Shown: piece by piece, positions 36,701 through 48,700 of the stretch
Layout: the number at the start of each line of letters is the position of its first letter
Position numbering within the stretch: position 1 is the first letter of the stretch
Source: Amaranthus tricolor
Lineage: Eukaryota > Streptophyta > Magnoliopsida > Caryophyllales > Amaranthaceae
DNA: 64,000 bases
Reading direction: 5' to 3'
NCBI RefSeq assembly: GCF_026212465.1
Contig: NC_080056.1
Location: forward strand, 6,098,017-6,162,016
Program-made: the position numbers and the translations under genes
Notes under the pieces: generated by a model
Told to the model about the DNA's origin: nothing
The model's database searches: none
The model's input: only the letters and a program-made list of their open reading frames with translations

Positions 36701-39700
36701 CCTCATAGAGAATGACAGCGAAGGAGAATGCATCCACACTCTTGTCAAATATTTCATCATTGTAGAGCTCAGGTGCTGTATATACACCTACAATGACCAT
36801 AAAAGCAGAGGTATAAGAAGACAGCTTTCCTCATCTAAGTTTGTTGATAACTAATCCTAGAATTTAAGCTATTTGTTTGGTCAGTAGAAAAAGGAAAGTC
36901 TTTTTGTAAATTGGTCGTAAACTATGCCTATGCTCCATTTTGCTTGGTTACAAACCACGGTTAAAAAATGATAGTAGAAACAAAACTTCACGAGTATATG
37001 CAAACAGGAAAAAAAAATTGACCACAAGTTTTTCAGCAGATCCTGAAAGCCAAAAGGCTCAAAAATTTTAATAGAGTAATTTAAGCTTCATATTCCAGAG
37101 AATACACAGAACCATTCAAAATCCACAATGATTCATTCACATGAACAAAAAGAAATCCACCTTCAGCAACTAGAAGCTATAGTTACATTACAAAGATTTG
37201 CTAATAGCCCTAAGTGTACAAGCATTTGATATACTATCTTAAAAACTTTTAACTTCAATACATAGCAAAACAACGGATTGATCTGAAGCAAATACAAAGC
37301 TTACATATTTTCTCTAGAGTTACCATGTTCCCAAAATCAATGCTACATTTTTTATATTTATGATAAAAGTCATACTAAAGATTTGCTAAAACAATTGTCA
37401 CTATTCACTATTGCATAAATTATTTTTTAATTGATAGACTAATTATAGTTCTTTGATTTCAGATTATGATTTATGATGGACTATATTAAAATGACTCATT
37501 AAATCAAGTGCACTTATTTATATGAAGTTGTAAATAAAGTTTGCTACAAAGGGTCAGTCAAGAAAAACGTCTTTATTATCATCACTAACCATGGTAAAGT
37601 TGCATACATTGAAACCCCCGAACCACGCCTAAGTGGGGGCCTTTTACTAGCATTGGAATAATTGTGTGTTGTTGATAGACATAATTAGATGAGTAGTTGT
37701 GACTTGTGATGATATAAACTTGACTCTTTTTGCAAGGAAAATAGAGCTCAAAGAGTTTCCTAACTGCTATACTTACTTGCATTACGAGTGCCAGCTCCAG
37801 GGTCCGCCATTTTAAATTTATCAGCTGATATCTTTGATAATCGTACCAAACCAAATCCTGCTACTTTCAATAGTCCTGAACTATCGAGCAAAATATTTCT
37901 GGCATCTTACCAAATTTTCAGTTATTAAAAAATTGTAATATCATCCTAGTGGTTTGTAAATAGAGTTCTTTTGCATTTGGTTGTCTTACTTGGGCTTCAG
38001 ATCACAATGAACAACTGGATCAGGTCTGCACTCGTGTAGGCAATTAATTCCCCTGACAAGAAATAGCACAATCACAAGAGGAAAGAAAGTATAATAAGTT
38101 GAAACTACGAGGTGGAAGTTCCTCAATTTAGCACTACTTGAGTTTCTAAAAATTTAAAATAAAATTTACTCAGAATGGAAGATACCTTGCAATGTCAAGT
38201 GCAAATTTTAACGATTTAGATGGTTTTAACCGACCTTTCTTTTGAAGATAGCAGCCTAAATCACCCTGAAGTATAAGGAAGAAAAGATATAAACCTATAT
38301 CAAAATATGAAAGCAATCAAAACTTAAAATGTCAGTAAACAAATAATCCAATATAGTTGAATTTTAAGATCATAAACAGTTAGCTGACACCAACTATCAG
38401 GACCTGAATCTTGTATCTGCTTTTTACCCAACTTAATTCAGAGAAAATATACAACGAAAAAGGTAGGATAAAATTATAATTTTCTTTTCCATCATTGAAT
38501 CATTGATCAATCAATAATAAAGCTAAAGAAATAGAACCAAAAACTAACAAGGTATACTCCCATGCAACAAAGAAAAGGGCAATGGGAATATGGGATCGAC
38601 AGAAAAAGTGTGGCATTGTAATATACAAGCTAAATATAACTTTGGACATCTCCAAAATGGTATTAAAAAGAATAAAAGGTTATGGGTTATTCCAGGAGAT
38701 TTTTGTATCTTCATGTATGTCCTAGAGTATTGTAAAAGTCTTAAGAGCATCCTAGGTGGATGACTCTGGAATGTTGTATAAAGTTCTAGGTGATGTAGAA
38801 CTTTCTAGGTTGTATATATGTATAGAGTACTAGAACTTGTAAGATAGAATGAATTGCCTATAAATAGGCATCCAAGGCATTTGTACAAACCTATTTGAGT
38901 GAATTGATAAACTCTCTTATAAACTCTCGTGTGCTCTCTTCACTTGCTTAAGTCACTATCCTTCTCTCATCTACTTTTTGGGCTAGAGTTAGTGAGAACC
39001 AAGGCACTTGGGGTGTGACAATGAGGGTGCATATCAAGCTTAACGAGACTTAGTTTGGCGCATCAAAGTTCTATGTCGGGGACGTAACTAAGCCCAACTC
39101 TACGTCTTAAGACATAACCTTCGTGACTAGCACAGGAGTTTGCCAAGTTCAACTATTGGGTAGTCTAGCACATGACTGTGCTAGATACTTGATCATCAAG
39201 CACAAGGTTAAGTGCCCAAGCATTGGGCTCCGCAAGCAAGCGGAGATTGTTGAGTGGCGCACATGGGCGTAATTCCTTTGTGAAGTGAGCCCATGTGTTG
39301 CATATACAAGCCAATGTGTTTCTTGTCTGAGCAAAGACACCCAGCAGCCCAGTGCCTTTCATATGCATCATCAAGCCAAGCCACCATTGTTTTGCTCGCC
39401 ACACACTTTAGCATGATCATTCGCATGGACGATCACATCCACTGCCGAGGCTCTTGACATATCAAGTTGGTGCAGTGAAAGTATCAAGCCACAGTTGTGA
39501 GAAAGATAACATGCCAACAATAGCAAAAAGGGTTATCATTTGTAAGCTGCATTGCCATTCAATACTAGCATATAAGTCTTTTGAACCAGACAAACAAAGA
39601 ACATATCCAGAACAAGGAAACTATTCCAGTTTTGTTTCTTAAAAATTTTCTTTAGGTCTGCGTACACAAAAATTATCAATCCATATGTATCAATTACACA

Positions 39701-42700
39701 AAACAGAACCATGGAGGTGCAACTTCATCTTTGTCACAAAGCAGCAACTGGTTGACAAAATATCATCAAGAATCAAATTAAGTTATCGAAGGAAAAATAA
39801 CAAACATCATTACTTGGAGTGGTATCGGAGATACCTTTGGATGGAATTCTACTACAATCATCATTGGAATATTTTGAGTAACAGCTCCAACAAACTGAAT
39901 GATATTAGGATGGCGCACCTTTTCCAACAATGTCAACTCATATTTAAAAGCATTTCTGTAAGGCAAGTTAAATAGGAAATGAACAATTCAGATCACAGAT
40001 ATTTATTTACTTAAAAGGTATAAGCTCTCATTAATAAAAACTACTAATAGATTAAAGCAGCATAAAAGCAAATAATAAGTTCACCATGGTTAGATAACTA
40101 ATTCAGGAAAGAAGATATGGGAAACGACATAAGCACTGCTACTGGTTAAATGAACATCGTTAAAAAACACAGGGGTATTTTCCAAATACTAGGCAATGCA
40201 TGAAGAAATACATATTCAGAAAATAATCAAAATTCAGAAAATGTCTCAGATAAATACATGCTTTCTGGATCAGAATAGCTCTCCTTATCTAGTATCTTTA
40301 CAGCAACCTTGGTTCCATTCCACTTAGCAACTTGATATACTCCCTGATAAGTAAAATACAAGAACAAAGCTTTCAGTAAAACTGGCAAACAACAATTTTA
40401 AGAAGGGAAAATGATGAAAAGTAACATGAAGTTACAAGTAAGAAAGAGCTTAATATAAATCAAAATCCAAGGAAAGGGCAACGACAGACTTCAAAACGAC
40501 AAGAACTAGTCTCAAGATCATTACTACCCGATGCATCCCACAAAGGCCCTTATCTAGAGTAGGAACCTGGGAAAGTGGAAGGGTTCGTAATACCTTGATT
40601 CAACACTAAGAGAGGGGCTAAAAAGTATGAAACACAAATCACCTCAAACAGAAAACAGGTAGAGGGGAGGATGATATTGTGCTCGGACAGGTACACAATT
40701 TGTTTAGGTGAGCACTCGCTAATACGCCCTAGCGATGAGTACATGAACATACGCGGAATATTTTAGGAATGTGCTGCATGTGATTCTTGATTTGCCACAA
40801 AGCTTGTGTTTCAATAGTATGCTTTTGGGGAATTGATTCATTTAGCCTCGGGGATTATCAATAGGGCTTTAAAAGCAGAGAAGAAAGGGGAGAGTGAAAA
40901 GGGGAGAGCCACCAAAGAGGGAAGTAATCTTCAAACGAATCACTCCTCTGAAGAAGCTTAAGGGCAGCTCATACATGAGCATGTAAAATAGAAGAGCTTA
41001 AACGAGCAAATATGAGAGCAGAGTCTCGGACGAGCATACACTTTGCTCAAGCGAGCAAGCATCTATCCCGACAACTCAACGAGCAACATGCATGAGCACA
41101 AGAAGAATGTCTAAGAATCGCAGATGAGCAACCTAAGTGCTCATACGAGTAGCCTAGGTGCTCGGACAAAAACTTTTGGCTCAGACAAGTCATTGCACAT
41201 GATGCTTGGTTTTCTGTACTAAGCATGCATTTGAATCAAAGGCGAAGCCTGGATTTTGAGTTGGGGGCCAAATTGTCGATAAATTAGCAAATTATTTATT
41301 ATGTAAAAACTAAGTTAAACTATGAAAATTTTAAATCATAGACTGAAATAAACTTGAATCATAGCAAAAATTATATTTAACATATAGAGTTGAAGCTTCC
41401 CTATAATTTTCCTTTTGAAAAAAAAAACTAAGTGGTTTTGACTCCATATATTTGTCTACTAAGTCTCCAAAAAAAAAACACTACTAAAATTAAGATAGAA
41501 AAAATATAGACATACGCACTAAAAATGATGAATGTGATATTATGAAAGATAATGAACAATCACATTATAATATAAATTTATTAGTTTATTAATCTATTAA
41601 AAAATAAAAGCTCATATTAGGGTTTGATCCCTTAACCTTAGATTACAAATATATTTCCCCAACCATTGAGCTATAGAGATTTTTGTTAAATTTTACGCCC
41701 TCTTTACATTTTATATCATATTAGTAAGGGGGGCCAAAGCCAAAATTACAAAGAATCACATTTTCAGCAAGGGAGCCCGGGCTTCCCCCGACCCCAATGT
41801 GGCTTCGCCCATGATTTGAATTGTATGCTTTTGAGGAATTGCTTCCGCTTGCCTTCAGAGCTATAAAGAGGGCCTTGAAGAGAGAAGAAGAGTGGTGGAA
41901 AGTCATATAAGTGTGAGAAACTTCAAGAGAAATTTGAGACAAATAGTGTGAAGGGAGAACCACTAAAGAGGGGACCTAATCTTCAAACAAAAAATCTCCA
42001 TCGAAGTAGCCTAAGGGCTCATATATGAGCACGTAAAAGCTAGTTGAACACCCCAAACTTGTGAGTTCGATTGAGCAAACACTAAGGGGGTGTTTGGTAT
42101 GTTCTTTTCATGTCCAAATAGGGATTCACTTAAATCATTCCATTATGTTGTTGTTATTTGCTGGCATATCAGATACATAGGGATTATAATTTCCTCCAAA
42201 GTTAATAATATAGGTTTTGTTTGTTTAACAAAATAAGCCAATCCCTTTCATAAGGGTAATAGATACCTCCAAATTGTTACCATTCATTTCTCACTAGAAA
42301 TCAATTCCCCATCATTGGTGCTCTCTCTTTCTTCTCATTCCCTTATATCTATTTTATACCAAACAATTGATAATAATAACACTTAATATTAACCTTATCT
42401 TTCTTAATGCATTTCTTTTCCGTTACATTTCCATTTGCCATACCAAAAACCCCCGAAGTGAGCTTGAGAATACAATGTAATCATTTAATGTATGTAATTA
42501 TTATATCACATGTTGCTATTCTAATTTTCCTTGACATTTTTCTATACTCTTTGTTGTAATTGCTGGTAGTTGTTTCGTCTCAAACACTAGCCTGTTGTCC
42601 TTCATATTCACAACAGGGTTGTTTCAAACTGACCATTGATCCGAATGCAATAGACAACAATGCCTTGCAATTGCCACTTCATAAAGAAGTAATTTTAGTG

Positions 42701-45700
42701 TGCCATAGGATCTAATATCATAATAGGAAATCCAATGGAATATCAGACTATAAGCTTTTGAGACAATAGTTACAGAACTAACAGCTGATGCAAGAAAAGC
42801 CAGGAAAATGGTGAACTCAACTCGCAATTGAAAACATACAGTGTTCCAGATTATAAATTATAAGAAAATAATCTAGAGTAGATAAGCAAAAAACATACAC
42901 TGTATCCTATAGCAAAGAGTTTAATTTTAGTTTGTTTTCAGATTTTAGACATTATTTATCTCAGGGCATATGAGGCATATGTTCTGCTATTTTTGATTCA
43001 TCATGTAAAAGATAAGAAAAATCCAGAAAATGAAAGGATGAAGACCATGCCTTTGCAATACCATCAGATCTGCGAACTTGAAGCTCAAGTGGATTAAGTT
43101 CGTATTCTGGAACTTCCTTGGGATTTGCAACTACCATTGGAGTTTTCCTAGTTTTCTGCCAGAAAACATGCAAATTAGGGAGTCTATTTGTGATTCATAT
43201 AGAAACAAACAGAATAAAGAAAATTAAAATAGAACAAGTCTTATCATACAGGAACTTTTGCTCCCCGAGCCTTCAAAACATTGTACACTTCCATATTTCC
43301 ATAGTACTGAGCATCAGCTGCTGCCTGCAGAGTAGCAACCTTATTGATAAGTTTTTATTACTTTCCAGTTGAGAAGAACCAAGTGAATAACAATAAGTTC
43401 AGAGAACTAGCCCCCATAGCATAAAAAAGTAGCCGGGTACCATCAGAGGTATACTTACAGAAACACAAGTCTCATTATTGATGCAACTTGAATATTTAGA
43501 GCACAAAAAAGAATGACAGACCGCGGAAGTGAAAAACAGAAGAATAAATTGATCATAGGAAAACAAGAGAGCAATATGCAGTAATAAAATAAAAGATCCA
43601 AATGATACACATCAATTTGTCATTTCAGACAGTTCAACAAAAAAAATTACACATAAGTTGGCTATGGAGTTGCAGATCAATTAGTCAAGGGTCTAAATGG
43701 TGCCTATATGAAGGAAGTTGCAACAAGAAGCGGTTGTGAACCTTGTGTGCTTAAGAAATTAGAAACTAACATTAACTAGCATGAATCAACAGTGTTAGAT
43801 TATGAAAATAAACATATCCAGTATATTTTAATTAGGGTTAGTGTAGAAGTTACTTATTACAGCAGTTACATAGTAAGTGTCGGTTACTTAGAAAGAGCAG
43901 TTATGTATTAATGTGGCAGTTATGTAGTGTACTTGTATAAAACAAAACCCTATGATTGAATGAAGAATAGGGATTCAGAAAATAAACTCTCAAAATCGAT
44001 ATTAAACCAGAAATCATGGTATCTGAGCCGATGGTTCGATCAACAAGTTAAAAATGGTAGGTTCGAAAAGAATGCCGTTCCTACCCTAATTGATTACTCC
44101 CACATGCGAACTTGACGGGGGTTTCGCATATGAGGGGGGTGTTGGGATGAGTTATCCCACATCGATAAATTGAAAATGGTGTGCACGCTTTATAAGCTAT
44201 TAGAGACCTAACAGTCAAAACCAACAAAAGTCAACAAGACACAAACACAATCGAGACCTACTACAGTACACTACTCATGCTTTGGAAGGAAATAGATAGA
44301 AGACAACCGAACCCCATGAAGGATCCAGAAGACATCATCATCTACAATCAGTTAACCCAACAAAATCGTTTATACCAGTTTTTAGCCGGAATCAATGAGT
44401 CATTTGACAAAGACAGAAGAGATCTTCTTCTTTTAGACCCACTCCCAACAGTGGAGGAGGCCTATGCTAGCATAAGGAGGGAGGTAATGAGACGCCACAT
44501 CATGAAGAAGGACCCCTCATCAGATCTTGACTCACCGGGCACCGGTGGGGCTTTCTCAGCCAAAGGGAAAACTTACCGGAGGGATGATGAAAAAACTCAC
44601 CTAAATTGTACCTACTGTGGTGGTACGAGGCACACAAAAAACAAGTGTTTTAAACTCGTGGGTTACCCAGAGTGGTGGCCGGATACCAAGAAAAGGGGAG
44701 AAAGAAAACCGGCTCAATTTCTAGATCAACATCGGACGGGAACGGCAGCCGTAGGATGGAGCACATAAGGTCCAACACCCATGGAAGAAGGGGAGAAACA
44801 AGGAGAAGCCATGAATATGACAGACTCCAAGAACAACGAGGAAGAAGGTACCAGAAGCAGAGAAGGAGGCGCCCTCACCTTAGGGTTCAGGGGAGAGGGT
44901 GAGAAAAGAGGGAGAGTCACTCCGCCTTTTAAAGGGGAGAAAGGGTCACGTGGCTACTCTCTCCCATGCCAAAATTTTTCGTCCTCTTTTAATACATCGT
45001 CTTATTTTAAAGGGGGTTGGATCTTTGATTGTGGTGCCATCGATTCAATGTCATATGACCCGAGCGATTTTTTAACTTGTGACAAACCCATGAAAAACAT
45101 CATTAAAACAGCTAATGGGGAAAAAATTGAAGTGAGCGGAGCTGGGACTATTTCTTTTACAAAAAATCTCACTTTAAAAAATTGTTTATTTGTCCCTGAC
45201 CTGTCACATAAATTATTGTCAGTAAGCCAGCTCACTAGAGACCTCGATTGTACTATTCTCATTAAACCTGGATGTTGTTTTGTGCAAGATGCCCAGACAG
45301 GGAAAATTATTGGGCATGGTATTGAGAGAGGTGGACTATATTACTTGGAAGAGGAGACTCAAAAAGGCAAAGCGGTTCTTGTTCGCGAGTCAGAGGAAGG
45401 ACAACCATGGACGTGGCATCGACGTTTGGGAGATCCATCAATAGGGTATCTAGAAAAACTTTTTCCTAATTTTGTAGGGTTGAAATCTGAGTTTAAGTGT
45501 GAAACTTGTATTCTTGCAAAAAGTCATAAACACTCATATTCTAATAGTTTGAATAAAGCCGATATGCCTTTTATGTTGGTTCATTCTGATGTGTGGGGTC
45601 CTGCTCCCGTAGTAGGCTTACATGGGTTTTCATACTTTGTTACGTTTATTGATGATTGCACCCGAATGAGTTGGATTTACTTCCTTAAACAGAAATCTGA

Positions 45701-48700
45701 AGTGTTTCATGTGTTTGTTGAATTCTATAATATGATCTGTACCCAATTCCAAACCCAACCCCGCATGTTCCAAACTGATAACGGGAAAGAATACATTAAC
45801 TCTAACATGCAACAATTCTTTAAACAAAAGGGACTTATACATCAGACCTCTTGCCCTAATACACCTCAACAAAATGGAGTGGCAGAACGGAAAAATCGCA
45901 CACTTCTTGAGATGACCCGTACTATGATGCTTGATTCCCATGCTCCCACTAATCTTTGGCCTGAAGCTATCGCCACCGCCAACTACCTTACCAATAACTT
46001 CCCACAAAGAGTCTTCAATACCATACACCCTTAGCCACACTCCAAACCCATTTTTCTGTACCTTCCTCACATACTCTACATCCTCGTATATTTGGGTGCA
46101 TAGTTTTTGTTCATTGTCCAGCTCGGGTACAAAACAAACTTGAACCAAGAGCGATCAAATGTGTTCTTATCGGATATGGTAGGAATCAGAAGGGTTAACG
46201 GTGTTATGATCCCTTAACTAGAAAAGTCTACACCACCATGGATTACGAATTCATCGAGAACGAATACTACTACCACCATCTTCGATGTCAGGGGGGGAAG
46301 CAAAATGACGATCTCAGATGGTTAGTCACTCCGTGGTTGTCCAACCTAGACCCAAAAGATCAAGTAGACGATGCTACAGAGCCACCTCACCAAGATATTT
46401 TGTCCACTCCTCTGCCACTCCCAATCCTGTCTGGTCATCAGGTGAGTCATGCAAATCTTGATAGTATTGTTCCAATTGACACTTTGAATGATGAAAATGT
46501 GGTTTTTGACACTTTGATTGATGAAAATGTGGTTGTTGACACTTTGAATGAGGAAATTGTCGCAAATACAATTAAAACAGGGAATCATGATAGTCAAAAT
46601 GTTGATAGTGAATCATATGTTTTACCCCCTCGTTCCACTCGAGGAGTTCCTCCAAGGAGATATGATCCAGAGTATGAAGCAAAACGTTCGAGATATCCCT
46701 TTAAGAAGTCTGACACAGGAAATTTGTCACGGAGTGCCTTAGCATTTAAGGCAATCCTAGATGCAACCAAAAGCCCGACCACGGTCGAAGAAGCCCTAAC
46801 TTCCGCTCACTGAAGAAAAGCTATGGAGGAAGAGATCAAAGCTCTCAAGAAGAATGGCACATGGGAAAAGTGCACCTTACCGAACAGATTGAAAGTTGTC
46901 GGTTGTAAATGGGTATTCACAATCAAATACAAATCAGATGGCACAATTGAAAGATACAAAGCTCGACTCGTGGCAAAAGGATACACTCAGACGTATGGAG
47001 TTGATTACTCAGAAACCTTCTCTCCAGTTGCTAAGCTTGATACAATTCGAGTTCTGTTCAGCATTGCAGCAAACTTAGACTGGCCCCTTCACCAATTTGA
47101 CGTGAAAAATGCGTTTCTACATGGAGAACTACAGGAGGAAGTGTACATGGAAGCCCCACCAGGGTTTACATCAGGGTTCTCAGAAAATGAGGGGTGCAGG
47201 TTGAGGAAAGCTTTGTATGGGTTGAAACAGTCTCCTAGAGCATGGTTTGGAAGATTCACCTCTGCGATGAAGAGATTTGGTTACCGCCAAAGCAACTCGG
47301 ATCACACCTTGTTTCTCAGACGAAGAGGAAGGAGAATAACATGTCTAATAATATATGTTGATGACATGATCATCACCGGGGATGACAGAGAAGAAATAGT
47401 CAATCTAAAGGAAAAACTATTCCAAGAATTTGAGATGAAAGACCTTGGCAGACTGAAATACTTTCTAGGGATTGAAGTTCTCAGATCAAACAAGGGAATC
47501 TTCATATCCCAGAGGAAGTATGTTTTAGACCTGTTAGCTGAAACAGGGATGCTGGACTGCAAGCCCGTTGAGACATTAATGATGATGAACCATGGACTTT
47601 AGATGATTGAAAGAGGAAAACTGGCTGATCGAATGCAGTATCAACGCATGGTAGGGAAATTAATCTACTTAGCTCACACAAGGCCTGATATTGCATACGC
47701 AGTAGGAGTAGTTAGCCGAGTCATGCACAGACTGCAGGTTCAGCGTATGGACGCAGTTTATAGGATTCTCAAGTACCTCAAAGGATGCCCTGGAAAGGGA
47801 ATCTTAAATCAGAAGAATGGTCACCTTAATCTTGTGGCATATACAGACGCTGATTGGGCAGGAGACAGAGACGATAGGAAGTCAACATCAGGCTACTTTA
47901 CGCTATTAGGAGGAAATCTAGTCATGTGGAGAAGCAAGAAACAAAAGGTGGTTGCTATGTCCAGTGCAGAAGCTGAATTCAGGGGTGTAGCGAAGGGAAT
48001 CACAGAAGTTCTATGGCTGAGAAAGTTACTAACTGAACTGGGGTTTACCCCTACGAGGAGTTGTGAGCTATACTGTGATAATCAAGCGGCTATCAACATT
48101 TCAGAAAACCCAGTTCAACACGATCGCACAAAACATGTAGAAGTCGACAGACATTTTATAAAGGAGAAACTAGAAGCACAGGTGATCAAACTTCCACATG
48201 TCAAGTCAAAATATCAACTAGCGGATATTCTTACAAAGGCAGTTGGATCTCAGTTCTTTGAAGAAGTTTTACGCAAGTTGGGTGTTGGTGACCCGACGAC
48301 CCAACTTGAGGGGGAGTGTTAGATTATGAAAATAAACATATCCAGTATATTTTAATTAGGGTTAGTGTAGAAGTTACTTATTACAGCAGTTATTACATAG
48401 TAAGTGTCGGTTACTTAGAAAGAGCAGTCATGTAATAATGTGGCAGTTATGTAGTGCACTTGTATAAAACAAAACCCTATGATTGAATGAAGAATAGGGA
48501 TTCAGAAAATAAACTCTCAAAATCGATATTAAACCAGAAATCAAACAGTACCAAAATTACATAGCAGCAGCTGAGAGGATATAAGAGTAAGTTAGAAATA
48601 CATCAGAAATCATCAACTCTTTCGAGTTTTCACCTAACAAAAATAGAAGTAAGACAAACTGTCTTAGGCAATATTATACACATCATTAAAACACATTGCA

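Larger units (their letters stand above)
43793..48543 (+). mobile_element. Full-length but defective Ty1/copia retrotransposon
   Basis: A 4,751-bp element bounded by direct LTRs and flanked by a perfect 5-bp target duplication AACAG (43788-43792 and 48544-48548). Internal order is gag - protease - integrase - reverse transcriptase - RNase H, the copia order. A primer-binding site follows the left LTR and a polypurine tract precedes the right LTR. It sits in intron 1 of the ILK-like gene, on the opposite strand from the host. The coding region carries several stops, at least one frameshift and a missing gag start, so it cannot move on its own. Confidence 0.96.

Noticed and set aside
39149..39426. 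Overlapping minus-strand frames in ILK intron 5
   Set aside because: Three frames overlap in a GC-richer repeat block; no known domain, and no splice logic connects them to the gene.
45630..46148. 172-codon minus-strand frame inside the copia element
   Set aside because: It overlaps the integrase region in antisense and shows no family features; integrase on the plus strand explains it.
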